Shown here: piece by piece, positions 41,993-51,078 of the stretch
How the letters are laid out: every line of letters starts with the position of its first letter
Numbering within the stretch: the first letter of the stretch is position 1
Origin: JAFDVL01 sp964631865
Lineage (GTDB): Bacteria; Acidobacteriota; Blastocatellia; RBC074
Assembly (NCBI GenBank): GCA_964631865.1
Contig: CAZWAK010000016.1
Coordinates: 1-64,000 of the forward strand
DNA: 64,000 nt
Direction: 5' to 3'
Made by a program: the position numbers and the translations under genes
Notes under the pieces: model-generated
Told to the model about the DNA's origin: nothing
The model's database searches: none
The model's input: only the letters and a program-made list of their open reading frames with translations

Positions 41993-42941
41993 CGTAGGCG
42001 TTGACGATCAACTGCACGATATGATGGCGCACGACATCGCGCGAGTTGAATTCGATAAACTCGATGCCTTTGATGCCGCGCACGACTTGTTGCGCTTCGA
42101 TCAAGCCGGACTTGCGTCCGGTCGGCAAATCAATTTGCGTGACGTCGCCGGTAATCACGGCTTTCGAGCCGAAGCCGATGCGCGTCAAGAACATTTTCAT
42201 TTGTTCAGACGTGGTGTTCTGCGCTTCGTCGAGAATGATGAAGGAGTCCGAGAGCGTCCTTCCACGCATATACGCCAGCGGTGCAACTTCAATCACACGT
42301 TTTTCTAGGAAGCTGGTGACGCGCTCGTGATCCATTACATCAAAGAGGGCGTCGTAAATTGGCCGCAAGTAGGGATCAATTTTGTCTTGCAAGTCACCTG
42401 GCAGAAAGCCCAGTTTTTCGCCTGCTTCGACCGCCGGGCGCGCCAGCACGATGCGATTCACGCGCTTGGTCATCAAGTATTGCACCGCCATCGCAACGGC
42501 CAAATAAGTCTTGCCCGTGCCCGCCGGGCCGATGCCGAACACCAAATCATTCTGCTCAATCATTTCCAGATAACGGCGTTGATTCGGCGAGCGCGCGGTG
42601 ATCTGTTTGCGTCCGGCTGGATTGATGATTTTTTTGTTGGTCAGGAGTTCGCGGAATGAGGCGCTGCGGTCTTCGGCGATGTGCTTGAAGGCATCGCGCA
42701 ACTCGACATCGGTCGGCGTTTTGCCTTCGGTGAAAAGCTGGCTGTAATCTTTGAGGATGCGTTCGACGACAGCGACATCGGCTTCATCGCCTTCGATGAA
42801 GAGATCGCGCCCGCGTCCGCCGACACGAACGCTGAGCAGGGATTCAAGGAATTTGATGTTTTGATCCTGCGGCCCGAAGAGAGTTTCCAGGGCGCGTTCC
42901 GGCAATGTAAATTTCAGTTCCCGCAGATGCTGGCTCCCCAA
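41964..42941 (-). CDS. phoH: PhoH-family ATPase
   Basis: The 325-aa protein has a PhoH ATPase domain (about residues 120-320), with Walker A FGIGPAGTGKTYLAVAMA, Walker B IILDEAQNTT and TGDVTQIDLP. The N-terminal part (about 1-110) is KH-like. PhoH-YbeY-CorC-Era is a conserved gene block tied to RNA metabolism. The start is uncertain: a TTG at 42941 gives a normal N-terminus but has no clear ribosome site, and a heptamer palindrome lies directly upstream. Its end overlaps ybeY by 29 nt. Confidence 0.9.
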   Translation of the reverse strand: MGSQHLRELKFTLPERALETLFGPQDQNIKFLESLLSVRVGGRGRDLFIEGDEADVAVVERILKDYSQLFTEGKTPTDVELRDAFKHIAEDRSASFRELLTNKKIINPAGRKQITARSPNQRRYLEMIEQNDLVFGIGPAGTGKTYLAVAMAVQYLMTKRVNRIVLARPAVEAGEKLGFLPGDLQDKIDPYLRPIYDALFDVMDHERVTSFLEKRVIEVAPLAYMRGRTLSDSFIILDEAQNTTSEQMKMFLTRIGFGSKAVITGDVTQIDLPTGRKSGLIEAQQVVRGIKGIEFIEFNSRDVVRHHIVQLIVNAYDEHTRKVSI

Positions 42942-42943
42942 GA

Positions 42944-43003
42944 GATTTGAAATTGGAGATGGGAAATTCCCGTTTCCAATGTCAAATCTGAAATCTCAAA
43001 TCC
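42944..43003 (-). repeat. GATTTGA heptamer inverted repeat
   Basis: The junction between the SPOR gene stop and phoH start is filled by heptads in a 7-nt register (GATTTGA, AATTGGA, GATGGGA, then TTCCCGT, TTCCAAT, GTCAAAT, CTGAAAT, CTCAAAT). The two halves are imperfect inverted copies of each other. This is a third heptad family in this window. Confidence 0.8.
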
Positions 43004-43005
43004 AC

Positions 43006-44355
43006 CTATGGCACGCGCGCACTGCCGATAATGCGATCCGCTGCCGCAAGCATCGTCGGCGCGCTGTCTTTTGCATAAAACGTAACGACCAGTAAGATAC
43101 CAGTATTGGCGCGAATAATCACGGCCTTGCCTTGAAATTCCAACGATTGATTCGAGCGCGGCTGGCGAAACAACGTGCGCAAATCCACAAAGGTTTTGAT
43201 TTGATCGCCTTCCTGCACCATGCGGCGCGAGACTTCGTTCAAGCCTTGCAAGCCGGTGCTGGAACTCAGGCTCTTGACCACCAGATCAACAATCAGGTTG
43301 TTGTCGTAGGCCGGACTGTTCGCATTTTTCAAGCTGTTCCAGATGGCGCTCATAAACGCCACATCTTCCTGCGAGCGAAACACCGCGCCGCCATCAATGC
43401 GTTGCGCTTGCAACTCTTCGGGATTGAGTCGCCCGCCATTCCAGTAGCTGGGGTGATCGAAGGAATAGCCGAAAGCGCGTTCTTCAAAGCGTAGGAAGTT
43501 GGCGGCCACGACTGGCGCCAGTGCCGTCGGCATCGGCTTCGCCGCTTCTGTGGTCGCCTTCGGTGTGGTCGGCGGCGGCTCGACCTTGGCAGCGGCGGCG
43601 GTGGCCACCGTCGTGGTTGACGCGGCAGGCACGGCTTCGAGGCTGGCTTTCTTGTCGCGCGGCGGTTTGAGTTCATCGAGCGGCAGCGGCGGCTTGGATT
43701 GCAGCGGGCGCGTTTCGGTCGGTGTCACGGGAACCGGTTTCGGTGCGGCATTATTGTTGACGGGCGGCGCTGTAATCGGTGCTGCGGGTTGCGAAGTAAC
43801 AGGTTTCGCCATATTGCCTGCCGCAGGCGTATTCGCCGCAGGTTTGTCAATTGCCCCATTCGTGGGTGCCAGCGTTGGTTTGACCTCGCGCTGACGTTGT
43901 GCCAGCGGAGCGGTCGGAGCAGCGGGCTTATTTTCCGCCGCTTTGTTTTCCACCGGAACGACTCGGGTCGTGTTGGTGAGAACAGGTGCTGGCTCGACTT
44001 TCTTCACAGGCGTACTGACACCCAGTGGCGAAGAGGTGCCCTCAAAGAGCGCCACGAAGAAATCTGCCGTGAGACCTTGTTGTTTCAGGCGTGCCCCAAA
44101 ATTTTGGGCGGCGACGCGATTCGGGAAGCGACCGACGCGCACACGATAGCGAATGCCCTGCCCAGGAACATTGCTTTTCAACCAGTAAGCATTTTGTCCC
44201 TGCGCTTTTAATTGTTGCACCTTGCCTTCAGCGGCATCTTGCGCCGTCATCGAATCAAGCTGAACGGTGTACGCCCCGGTTTGCGCCAGAGCGGCGAATG
44301 TAAACCCGAGCAGCAGACTGACTACGATCAACGGCGAAAAGGGAGAGGCTTTCAT
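43006..44355 (-). CDS. SPOR-domain exported protein
   Basis: Started at the ATG 44355, the 449-aa protein has a signal helix (SPFSPLIVVSLLLGFTFAA) and a SPOR domain at about residues 27-100 (YTVQLDSMTAQDAAEGKV, IRYRVRVGRF). A Pro/Ala-rich linker of about 180 residues and a C-terminal domain (about 290-449) of unknown family follow. SPOR domains bind denuded peptidoglycan, usually at the division site. A TTG at 44370 would add five residues. Its place at the head of the phoH-ybeY-era operon is probably co-transcription, not a shared role. Confidence 0.75.
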   Translation of the reverse strand: MKASPFSPLIVVSLLLGFTFAALAQTGAYTVQLDSMTAQDAAEGKVQQLKAQGQNAYWLKSNVPGQGIRYRVRVGRFPNRVAAQNFGARLKQQGLTADFFVALFEGTSSPLGVSTPVKKVEPAPVLTNTTRVVPVENKAAENKPAAPTAPLAQRQREVKPTLAPTNGAIDKPAANTPAAGNMAKPVTSQPAAPITAPPVNNNAAPKPVPVTPTETRPLQSKPPLPLDELKPPRDKKASLEAVPAASTTTVATAAAAKVEPPPTTPKATTEAAKPMPTALAPVVAANFLRFEERAFGYSFDHPSYWNGGRLNPEELQAQRIDGGAVFRSQEDVAFMSAIWNSLKNANSPAYDNNLIVDLVVKSLSSSTGLQGLNEVSRRMVQEGDQIKTFVDLRTLFRQPRSNQSLEFQGKAVIIRANTGILLVVTFYAKDSAPTMLAAADRIIGSARVP

Positions 44356-44498
44356 ACGGTTAGCTTTCAATGGGGCATAGGTTCTTTTTCAACAATCAGG
44401 ATCAATCAAACTTAATCCGGCTGGTGGTTTTTGCGGCAGGGAATTATGCCCGATTTTGTATGGCGGGGAAAAGCATTTTTTTCGGGCGGCCAAAACGG

Positions 44499-45422
44499 TC
44501 AGTTGCCGGGCGCAGTTTGTCGTCTCGCTTCGGCAATCGCTTTGGCCGCGATGGCTCCGTGCCCGATGGCGGTCGCAACGCTCAAACAAATTGGACGACA
44601 AACGTCGCCAACCGCATAAACATTGGCGATGGACGTCTTTTGCGCGCGGTCTGTCACGATGTAACCCGCGTCGTCCAGCGCCAACTGTCCGTGCAAAAAC
44701 GCCGTGTTTGGCGCAATCCCCAGGCGCACGAAGAGGCCGCCCGCGCTCAGGGTTTGCTGCGATTGATCGGTGCGATGGGTCAGCGTCAATTGCAACAAAT
44801 GCGGTTCGCCCTGGGTGATGTGGGTGATTTGGCGCTGTGTCAGGACTGTGATGCGCGGATGCTCGAAGACCGCTTTTTGCCAGCCTGGCCGCGCGCGAAA
44901 CTGATCGGAACGATGAATCAGCGTCACGTGCGGACAAACTTCCGCCAGAATCAGACAATCCTCAAACGCCGAATCGCCGCCGCCCACAACACACACGTTT
45001 TGACCCGCGAAGCGTTGCTGATCGCGCGTGGCGGAATAACTGATGCCGCGTAATTCCTCTTCCTCCGCCAGCCCCAAGCGCCGATTGCGCGCGCCCGTTG
45101 CCAGAATCAGGGCCTCGGCGGTCAACACTTCGCCGTTCACCGTCACGTGGCCATCGCGCAGGTTGATGTCCTCCACGCGGCACTGCAAACGATACGACAA
45201 ATCGTAAGCGTGCAAATGCGCGGCAAATTCATCGCGCAACTCACGCCCGGTTTTGTTCGGGAAGCCGGGATATTCGAGCACCGGATGAAACATCTCCAAC
45301 ATTTGCCCGCCGAGTTCTGCCGCCTGTTCGAGCAGCACAGCCTGCAAGCCGAGCGAATGACACCAGAGCAACGCACTGATGCCTGCCGGGCCGCCGCCAA
45401 TGATGATGACTTGATGCTGCAT
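44499..45422 (-). CDS. thioredoxin-reductase-like flavoprotein without the redox disulfide
   Basis: The 307-aa protein has FAD-binding VIIIGGGPAGISALLW, the NADPH-binding VCVVGGGDSAFEDC, and ANVYAVGDVCRPI at the C-terminus. Where thioredoxin reductase has the active-site CxxC, this protein reads GISYSATRDQQ, with no cysteine. It therefore cannot be a normal thioredoxin reductase. It is closer in layout to ferredoxin/flavodoxin-NADP reductases of the thioredoxin-reductase fold. The upstream spacer shows no promoter that I can call. The electron partner is unknown. Confidence 0.82.
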   Translation of the reverse strand: MQHQVIIIGGGPAGISALLWCHSLGLQAVLLEQAAELGGQMLEMFHPVLEYPGFPNKTGRELRDEFAAHLHAYDLSYRLQCRVEDINLRDGHVTVNGEVLTAEALILATGARNRRLGLAEEEELRGISYSATRDQQRFAGQNVCVVGGGDSAFEDCLILAEVCPHVTLIHRSDQFRARPGWQKAVFEHPRITVLTQRQITHITQGEPHLLQLTLTHRTDQSQQTLSAGGLFVRLGIAPNTAFLHGQLALDDAGYIVTDRAQKTSIANVYAVGDVCRPICLSVATAIGHGAIAAKAIAEARRQTAPGN

Positions 45423-45500
45423 GAACTCATTGTACGCGGGTCGTCACCTTTGACAAATCGCTGCTTGAATCAGCGTCGCAAGGATGCCATCATCAACGCC

Positions 45501-46430
45501 ATGAAAAAGTGGTTTTGTTTACTGCTCGTGATTGGCTGTACGGCTTGCTCGTTTTCACAGGCGCAAAAGAAGGACGCGAAATTCAAACCCTGGGGCGAAG
45601 TCGCGGGCGCGGCGGCCTCTGCCGAATACGACGAGGCCAAACAATTGGGCACGATCACGGACAAATCGCTCGCCGAAATTTCCGGCCTGTCCGCCAGTCG
45701 GTTTTCGCCCGGCGTCTATTGGGTTCACAACGACAGCGGCGACAAAGCGCGGCTCTACGCGATTGACGCAAAGGGCAAGTTAGTCACGACCGTTGAAGTG
45801 ACAGGCGCAAAAAACAAAGATTGGGAAGACCTCGCCAGTGGGCCGGGCGCAGACGGAAAGCCCGCGCTGTACATCGCCGACACGGGCAACAACGGAGGCG
45901 GACGCGATGACCTGAAAATTTATCGTGTGCGCGAGCCGAAACTGAGCGGTGTGAAAAAATCCGCCACGGAAACTGCCGAAGAGTTTCCCTTCAGCTATCC
46001 CGACGGCAATCACGATTGCGAAGCGATATTGGTTGATCCGACGAGCGGGCAAATTTATCTCGTGACCAAAACGCTCAGAAGCGATTGCTCTGTCTATCGT
46101 TTTCCGCTGCCGCTCAAAGCCGGACAGAAAGTTGTGCTGGAAAAAGTCGGTGGGCAAAAAATCAAAAGCCTTCAGCAATTGCGCATGGTGACGGGCGGGG
46201 CGGTTTCGCCCGATGGTTCGCGCCTGGCGATTCGCACGTACTTCGGCGCGTTTGAATGGCAACGCGCGAAAGGCAAAGCGTTCAGCACAATCTTCGATCA
46301 CGAGCCGACGGTCATCAAAGTCCCGCTGATGAGCCAGGCCGAAGCCATTGCCTACAGCGCGGACAGCAAATCCATTCTCCTGACAAGCGAAAAACTGCCC
46401 GCGCCGCTCTATCAATTGACACGGAAGTGA
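45501..46430 (+). CDS. secreted lipoprotein with beta-propeller-like repeats
   Basis: The 309-aa protein starts MKKWFCLLLVIGCTACS, with a signal peptide and the lipobox VIGC at about residue 13 (or a second Cys at 16). The mature part has repeated segments typical of six-bladed propellers: EISGLSASRFSPGVYWVHND, PALYIADTGNNGG, AILVDPTSGQIYLVTK and SPDGSRLAIRTY. No enzyme family is recognised. The start at 45501 has a weak AAGGA site. It converges on the NHL-repeat gene with 7 nt between stops. Confidence 0.75.
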   Translation: MKKWFCLLLVIGCTACSFSQAQKKDAKFKPWGEVAGAAASAEYDEAKQLGTITDKSLAEISGLSASRFSPGVYWVHNDSGDKARLYAIDAKGKLVTTVEVTGAKNKDWEDLASGPGADGKPALYIADTGNNGGGRDDLKIYRVREPKLSGVKKSATETAEEFPFSYPDGNHDCEAILVDPTSGQIYLVTKTLRSDCSVYRFPLPLKAGQKVVLEKVGGQKIKSLQQLRMVTGGAVSPDGSRLAIRTYFGAFEWQRAKGKAFSTIFDHEPTVIKVPLMSQAEAIAYSADSKSILLTSEKLPAPLYQLTRK

Positions 46431-46437
46431 ATGACCC

Positions 46438-47508
46438 TCACTTCACTCGTTTCAGTTTGACGAAGCGCCCGAACTTGTTCCATTCGCCCACATACAGATC
46501 GCCTTTCGCATCCCAACTCAAACCGTGCGCCGCGATGAATTGCCCGTCCACCCATTGTTCTGGCGGGATCTGATTGGTCGCGCGTTTCTTCGGATCGGGG
46601 CCGTCGCCGAGATGCGTGACGAGCTTGTTGTCTTTGTCAAGAATCGTGACGCGCCCGGCCAAATCGCCAATCGCCAAATCCGTGCCGAGAATATGCAGCA
46701 CCGACGGTAAGCGCAAAAAATCGCCTTCCGTGCCGTCTACGGTTTTGACGTGTTTGCCGTCGAGCGTGAACCATTGCAAACGATGATTCGCGCGATCCGT
46801 CACGAGCACCGTCGGTTCCGGCCCGCGCTTATCAATCAGGATTTTGTGCGGTGTGCTGAACTTGCCTTCTTCTTTGGCCGCCGTGCTTTTGCCGCCCCAC
46901 GAACTCACGTACTCGCCCTTCGCGTCGTAGCGATGCACGTAATTCGCGCCGTAGCCATCGGTCACATAAAACTCGCCGCTCGGCGCAACCGTGATGCCCG
47001 TCGGTTTGAAGTCGGTTCGGTTTTTGTAGATGCCGGATTTTTCCGGGTGTCCCTTGACCCACACGACTTCGCCCATCGTCGTAATCTTGGCAAATTTATT
47101 GCGGAAGAGACTGACGAGGTAAATGAACTCCTGATTGCCTTCCTTGTTGATTTGCATGTCGTGCGTGCCTTGACCGGGATCGTAAGGCTTCCATTCCATG
47201 CCGATGGCGCGCACAAATTTGCCGCTCGGCGTAAACACCATAATGGATTTTTCGCCGTCGGTGCTGAAGTAAATCAAGCCTTTGGCGTCTACGACGACGC
47301 CACCGTGCGTGCCGCCGATTTGCACGCCGGGCGGCAATTGCGCCCAATTTCTGACCCACTCGTATTTGTGATTGCCCGTGCCGAGAATAATTGGTGCGCC
47401 GTTTTGCGTGCTACCGGCGAACGAAAAGCGCGGGGTGACGGCGGCGGCGGTCATGACCAAGCCGAAGCCGCCGAGAAAGGTTCTGCGTGAAAGAGCTGTT
47501 GTGGACAT
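46438..47508 (-). CDS. Tat-exported NHL-repeat (six-bladed beta-propeller) protein
   Basis: Started at 47508 with a GGAG site, the 356-aa protein has a twin-arginine signal (LSRRTFLGGFGLVMTAAAV) and then repeated NHL blades: GGVVVDAKGLIYFSTDGEK, GITVAPSGEFYVTDGYGANY, KILIDKRGPEPTVLVTDRAN and AAHGLSWDAKGDLYVGEWN. Such proteins bind ligands or act as lactonase-like hydrolases in the periplasm. An upstream methionine at 47640 would lack homology. The 235-nt spacer to 47744 is divergent and should hold promoters for both sides. Confidence 0.82.
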   Translation of the reverse strand: MSTTALSRRTFLGGFGLVMTAAAVTPRFSFAGSTQNGAPIILGTGNHKYEWVRNWAQLPPGVQIGGTHGGVVVDAKGLIYFSTDGEKSIMVFTPSGKFVRAIGMEWKPYDPGQGTHDMQINKEGNQEFIYLVSLFRNKFAKITTMGEVVWVKGHPEKSGIYKNRTDFKPTGITVAPSGEFYVTDGYGANYVHRYDAKGEYVSSWGGKSTAAKEEGKFSTPHKILIDKRGPEPTVLVTDRANHRLQWFTLDGKHVKTVDGTEGDFLRLPSVLHILGTDLAIGDLAGRVTILDKDNKLVTHLGDGPDPKKRATNQIPPEQWVDGQFIAAHGLSWDAKGDLYVGEWNKFGRFVKLKRVK

Positions 47509-47743
47509 CGTGACTTCTCCGTAGTTGTAGCGTTGATGATTGCGAATGAACGCGGGAATTATTAAGGCGCGTCGTCGCAAATAGCAAGAGCCGCGCGCGC
47601 GTTGACCCGCAGAAATGCGCGCCGTAGAATCGTCGCGCACCCAGGAACAGTTTCATGCAACTTCAATTCGGCGAAATTCGTTCGTAGCAGCAGATTTTGC
47701 ACGCTTCGAGCTAGGAACAATTCATGCCATAAGGAGGCAGGTT

Positions 47744-47995
47744 ATGTTTGATTTGATTGGAATGATTATTGTCGGCTTGATTGTTGGTGTCATCGCCAAA
47801 GTGCTGATGCCGGGGCGCGATCCGGGCGGTTTCATTGTGACGGCGTTGCTCGGCATCGGCGGCTCATTGGTCGGCACGTTTGTGGGGCGGATGTTTTTTG
47901 GCGGGCGTTATTCGGCGGGGTGGATTATGTCCATTCTCGGAGCTATCGCGATTCTGGCGATCTATCGGATGATTACCGGGCAACGCTCAACGTAA
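47744..47995 (+). CDS. GlsB/YeaQ/YmgE family membrane protein
   Basis: This 83-aa protein has three hydrophobic helices with Gly-rich turns (LIGMIIVGLIVGVIAK, TALLGIGGSLVGTFVG, IMSILGAIAILAIYRM) and the family motif GRDPGGFIVTALLG. The family is stress- or envelope-linked (transglycosylase-associated), with unclear biochemistry. The start has an AAGGAGG site. It ends 25 nt before the hairpin terminator shared with tex. Confidence 0.88.
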   Translation: MFDLIGMIIVGLIVGVIAKVLMPGRDPGGFIVTALLGIGGSLVGTFVGRMFFGGRYSAGWIMSILGAIAILAIYRMITGQRST

Positions 47996-48020
47996 GAAGG
48001 TGAAATGTGAGGTTGAATCA

Positions 48021-48066
48021 AGCCTGCGCGGGCATTGCAACTGGCGATGCTCGTGCAGGCTTTTGT
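48021..48066. terminator. convergent terminator between the GlsB-like gene and tex
   Basis: AGCCTGCGCGGGCAT (48021-48035) pairs with ATGCTCGTGCAGGCT (48047-48061) with a few mismatches, and a T-rich stretch follows. Situated between two genes that end toward each other. Confidence 0.7.
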
Positions 48067-48068
48067 TG

Positions 48069-50432
48069 TTACTTCTTCCAATTCGCCAAATCCGCAAACG
48101 GATTATTGAACGCACCTTTCGCGGGCTTCGCGTCGCGCTTCGGTTCGGGCTTGCGATCTTTCGAGAAATTCGGCTTGGGACGTTGTTCATGTCGCTGCTC
48201 CACTGCCGGACGAGCTTCGCGCGGTTTGGCTTCACTCTTCATCGTCAGCGCGATTTGATTCTTTTCCAAATTCACTTCCAGCACACGCACCTTCACTTTG
48301 TCGCCGGGACTCACGATGTCGCGCGGGTCTTTGACGAAGCGGTCAGCGAGTTGCGACAAATGCACGAGGCCATCCTGATGCACGCCGATGTCTACGAACG
48401 CGCCGAAGTTCGTAACGTTCGTGACGATGCCGGGACACGTCATGCCGGGCTTCAAATCAGCAACGGTGTGAATGTCTTCGCGATACGCAAACGCCGAAAA
48501 CTCTTCGCGCGGATCGCGGCCCGGTTTGCTCAGTTCGGCGATCACATCAGCAAACGTAAATTCGCCGAGTTCCGCTTTCAATTCGGCAGATTGCTTGACG
48601 AGATCAACACCTGCGCCTGTTAAGTCGGCAACGTTTTTGCCGAGCTTGTTTGCCAACGATTCGAGCGAAGCATAACGCTCAGGATGTACGCCCGTATTGT
48701 CGAGCGGATGCTTGCCGTTTTGAATGCGTAAAAATCCCGCCGCTTGCTCAAACACCTTCGCGCTGAAACGTGGGATGTCGAGCAATTCCTGCCGTGACAA
48801 GAACAATCCTTTTTCGCCGCGATGCTCGACGATCTTTTTCGCCAGCGCAGGCCCAATGCCCGACACACGCGCGAGCAGGTGATACGACGCCGTATTCAAA
48901 TTCACGCCGACCGAGTTCACACAAACATCCACAACCAAATCCAAACCCTTCTTCAAGGCAGGCTGCGACACGTCGTGTTGATATTGACCGACGCCGATGG
49001 ATTTCGGATCAATTTTGACGAGTTCGGCGAGCGGGTCTTGCAACCGTCTTGCAATCGAAATCGCGCCGCGCACCGTGACATCCAAATCCGGGAATTCTTC
49101 GCGCGCCACGTCCGAAGCACTGTAAATACTGGCTCCCGACTCATTCACCATTACAACGGGCACGTTCAATCCTTGTTCTTTCAAAGCTTCCCGAATGAAC
49201 GTTTCGGTTTCGCGTCCGGCGGTTCCGTTGCCCACGGCAATCGCGCGAATGCTCGCGTTCTTGAGCGTTTCGCCGAGCAGCTTTTTGGCATTCTCTTTTT
49301 CGCGCTCGCCCTGCAAGTGCATCACGGTCGAAGCGATGTATTTGCCCGCGTCGTCCACGACCGCGAGTTTGCAGCCCGTGCGAATGCCGGGATCAACGCC
49401 GAGCACTGCTTTCGATCCGAACGGCGCGGACAACAAAAGTTTGCGCACGTTTTCCGCAAAGACTTTGATCGCCGCTTCGTCCGCGACTTCTTTCAGCGAG
49501 CGATGCACTTCGTTTTCGATGCTTGGCAACACGTACACCTTCAGCGCCATCCGCGCGGATTTAAGCAATACGTCCGCGCCCGAAAATTCTGGCACGCTGC
49601 AAGCTTCGTTTTCAAAGCGTCCAAGCAACGAAGCTTCATAGCCTTCATCCACCGCGATTCCCGTTTCGCCTTCGTTCTTGTAACCGCCAATATTCAAGCT
49701 CAATTCCTCTTCCATCCACCCGCGCCGCATTGCCAAATAGCGGTGCGAATTTTCCGGCTTGAGCAATGATTCGACCGATTCGTAGAAATCAAAATACCGC
49801 TCAAATTTGCTGTGCGGTTTCGCCTTCTCTGCTTTGCCAGTTTTCAGCGCGCCGCGCTCAAACACGGTCTTGCGTGTGAATTCGCGCAGTTCCGACGTTT
49901 CCGACAGGCGTTCAGTCAAAATATCCTGCGCGCCCGCAATCGCTGCGGCAGCGTCGTTGATGTTTTTCTCAGCGTTGTAAAACGCGAGCGCGAACAGTTC
50001 GAGCGTTTGCCCTTCCAGCGGCGTTTCTGTGCCGTGTCCACAATTCCAAATCCAATCGGCAAACGGCTCCAAGCCCGCTTCTTTCGCCACCGTCGCTTTG
50101 GTTTTGCGTTTTTGTTTGTAGGGCAAATAAATGTCTTCGAGCGAATCCAGATTGAACGTCGTCAGGATTTTGTTTTTGAGTTCGTCGGTCAGCTTGCCCT
50201 GCCGTTCGATCTCTTCGACGATGAACGCTTGCCGCTTCAGCGTTTCGTCCCAGCGTTCTTTCGCATCAATCGCTTTTTGAATCGCGACTTCGTCCAGATT
50301 GCCCGTTTGCTCTTTGCGATAGCGCGCAATAAACGGCAGCGTCGAGCCTTCTTCCGTGAGCTTGATGACCGCCAACGCGGATGGCACAGGAATGTCGTTG
50401 TGAATCGTTTGGAACCAGGTTTCAAATGTCAT
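48069..50432 (-). CDS. tex: RNA-binding transcription accessory protein Tex
   Basis: The 787-aa protein has the Tex layout: helical N-terminal domain (AVIKLTEEGSTLPFIARYRK), YqgF RNase-H-like fold (AVLGVDPGIRTGCKLAVVD), HhH motifs (VSGIGPALAKKIVEHR) and a C-terminal S1 domain (VTNVTNFGAFVDIGVHQDG). A basic Pro/Lys/Arg-rich tail of about 50 residues is unusual in length. Tex works in transcription and RNA metabolism. Its ATG overlaps the stop of the downstream-labelled DUF5615 gene by 4 nt. Confidence 0.95.
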   Translation of the reverse strand: MTFETWFQTIHNDIPVPSALAVIKLTEEGSTLPFIARYRKEQTGNLDEVAIQKAIDAKERWDETLKRQAFIVEEIERQGKLTDELKNKILTTFNLDSLEDIYLPYKQKRKTKATVAKEAGLEPFADWIWNCGHGTETPLEGQTLELFALAFYNAEKNINDAAAAIAGAQDILTERLSETSELREFTRKTVFERGALKTGKAEKAKPHSKFERYFDFYESVESLLKPENSHRYLAMRRGWMEEELSLNIGGYKNEGETGIAVDEGYEASLLGRFENEACSVPEFSGADVLLKSARMALKVYVLPSIENEVHRSLKEVADEAAIKVFAENVRKLLLSAPFGSKAVLGVDPGIRTGCKLAVVDDAGKYIASTVMHLQGEREKENAKKLLGETLKNASIRAIAVGNGTAGRETETFIREALKEQGLNVPVVMVNESGASIYSASDVAREEFPDLDVTVRGAISIARRLQDPLAELVKIDPKSIGVGQYQHDVSQPALKKGLDLVVDVCVNSVGVNLNTASYHLLARVSGIGPALAKKIVEHRGEKGLFLSRQELLDIPRFSAKVFEQAAGFLRIQNGKHPLDNTGVHPERYASLESLANKLGKNVADLTGAGVDLVKQSAELKAELGEFTFADVIAELSKPGRDPREEFSAFAYREDIHTVADLKPGMTCPGIVTNVTNFGAFVDIGVHQDGLVHLSQLADRFVKDPRDIVSPGDKVKVRVLEVNLEKNQIALTMKSEAKPREARPAVEQRHEQRPKPNFSKDRKPEPKRDAKPAKGAFNNPFADLANWKK

Positions 50433-50788
50433 TCAAAGCTATGTCCTATAACAAAGGAATTATTGAGTTCGACAACCTCGTAGGTTGCGAAGAGTTGAAG
50501 GGCAGTATCCAGATTGCGCTCAAACAAAGCAAGCAAATGAATGTTGTTAATGTTGCCTGTCGTAATCAGCAAAAGTTTTTCCGGTTTGTTTTGCAGGATT
50601 TTTAATTTGAGAAAATCGCTGTCTTTCGTGATGACCGTTCGTTGTGTATTGTCCGCAACCTGCGCGATCTCAAGGTCTTCAGTCAAATTCTGCTTCGGCA
50701 AATCGCTTGTATGAATTGCATCGAATCCTGCGGCGAGGAGCCAGGTTTTCAAGCGATACGGAAGTTGCGCGTCAATGAGAAATTTCAT
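50429..50788 (-). CDS. DUF5615 PIN-like protein (toxin candidate)
   Basis: The 119-aa protein starts MKFLIDAQLPYRLKTWL, the conserved start of the DUF5615/Mut7-C-like PIN group, with Asp6. VITKDSDFLKLK supplies further acidic residues, and LLLITTGNINN is also typical. It is encoded 10 nt after a DUF433 gene, and this DUF433-DUF5615 pair is common in bacteria as a putative toxin-antitoxin unit. It overlaps tex by 4 nt (ATGA), so translation of tex may be coupled to it. The cellular target is unknown. Confidence 0.87.
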   Translation of the reverse strand: MKFLIDAQLPYRLKTWLLAAGFDAIHTSDLPKQNLTEDLEIAQVADNTQRTVITKDSDFLKLKILQNKPEKLLLITTGNINNIHLLALFERNLDTALQLFATYEVVELNNSFVIGHSFE

Positions 50789-50798
50789 GGCAGAAATT

Positions 50799-51038
50799 TC
50801 AAGCGGCGAGGACTTGGTGAATGGAGTTAACCTTGACTAACTTGCGAGCGAACAAAAGACAGGCTTGCAAATCTTCTCTTTCCAAATCGGGATAATCCGC
50901 CAGCACTTCGTCAAACGACATGCCAGCGCCGAGCAAATCCAAAATCATCTCGACCGGATAGCGCATATTGCGGATTGTTGGTTTGCCGAAGCAAACGTTT
51001 GGATTTAGTGTGATTCTTTGTAAAAGCGCATCGTCCAT
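50799..51038 (-). CDS. DUF433 protein (antitoxin candidate)
   Basis: The 79-aa protein (start MDDALLQRIT at 51038; a longer frame reaches 51092) has the DUF433 pattern: NPNVCFGKPTIRNMRYPVEM, then ILDLLGAGMSFDEVLADYP and a helical end (DLQACLLFARKL). DUF433 forms a helix-turn-helix-like fold and is usually placed directly before a PIN-like gene, as here. It would bind DNA and neutralise the DUF5615 partner. The longer frame would enter the neighbouring HNH gene and is less likely. Confidence 0.85.
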   Translation of the reverse strand: MDDALLQRITLNPNVCFGKPTIRNMRYPVEMILDLLGAGMSFDEVLADYPDLEREDLQACLLFARKLVKVNSIHQVLAA

Positions 51039-51078
51039 AGTTCGTACCATACCATAGCCAATCGCCGTGCAAAAAGCC

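Noticed and set aside
48822..49769. 315-codon open frame on the plus strand
   Set aside because: It is antisense to tex, with no ribosome site and no recognisable motif.
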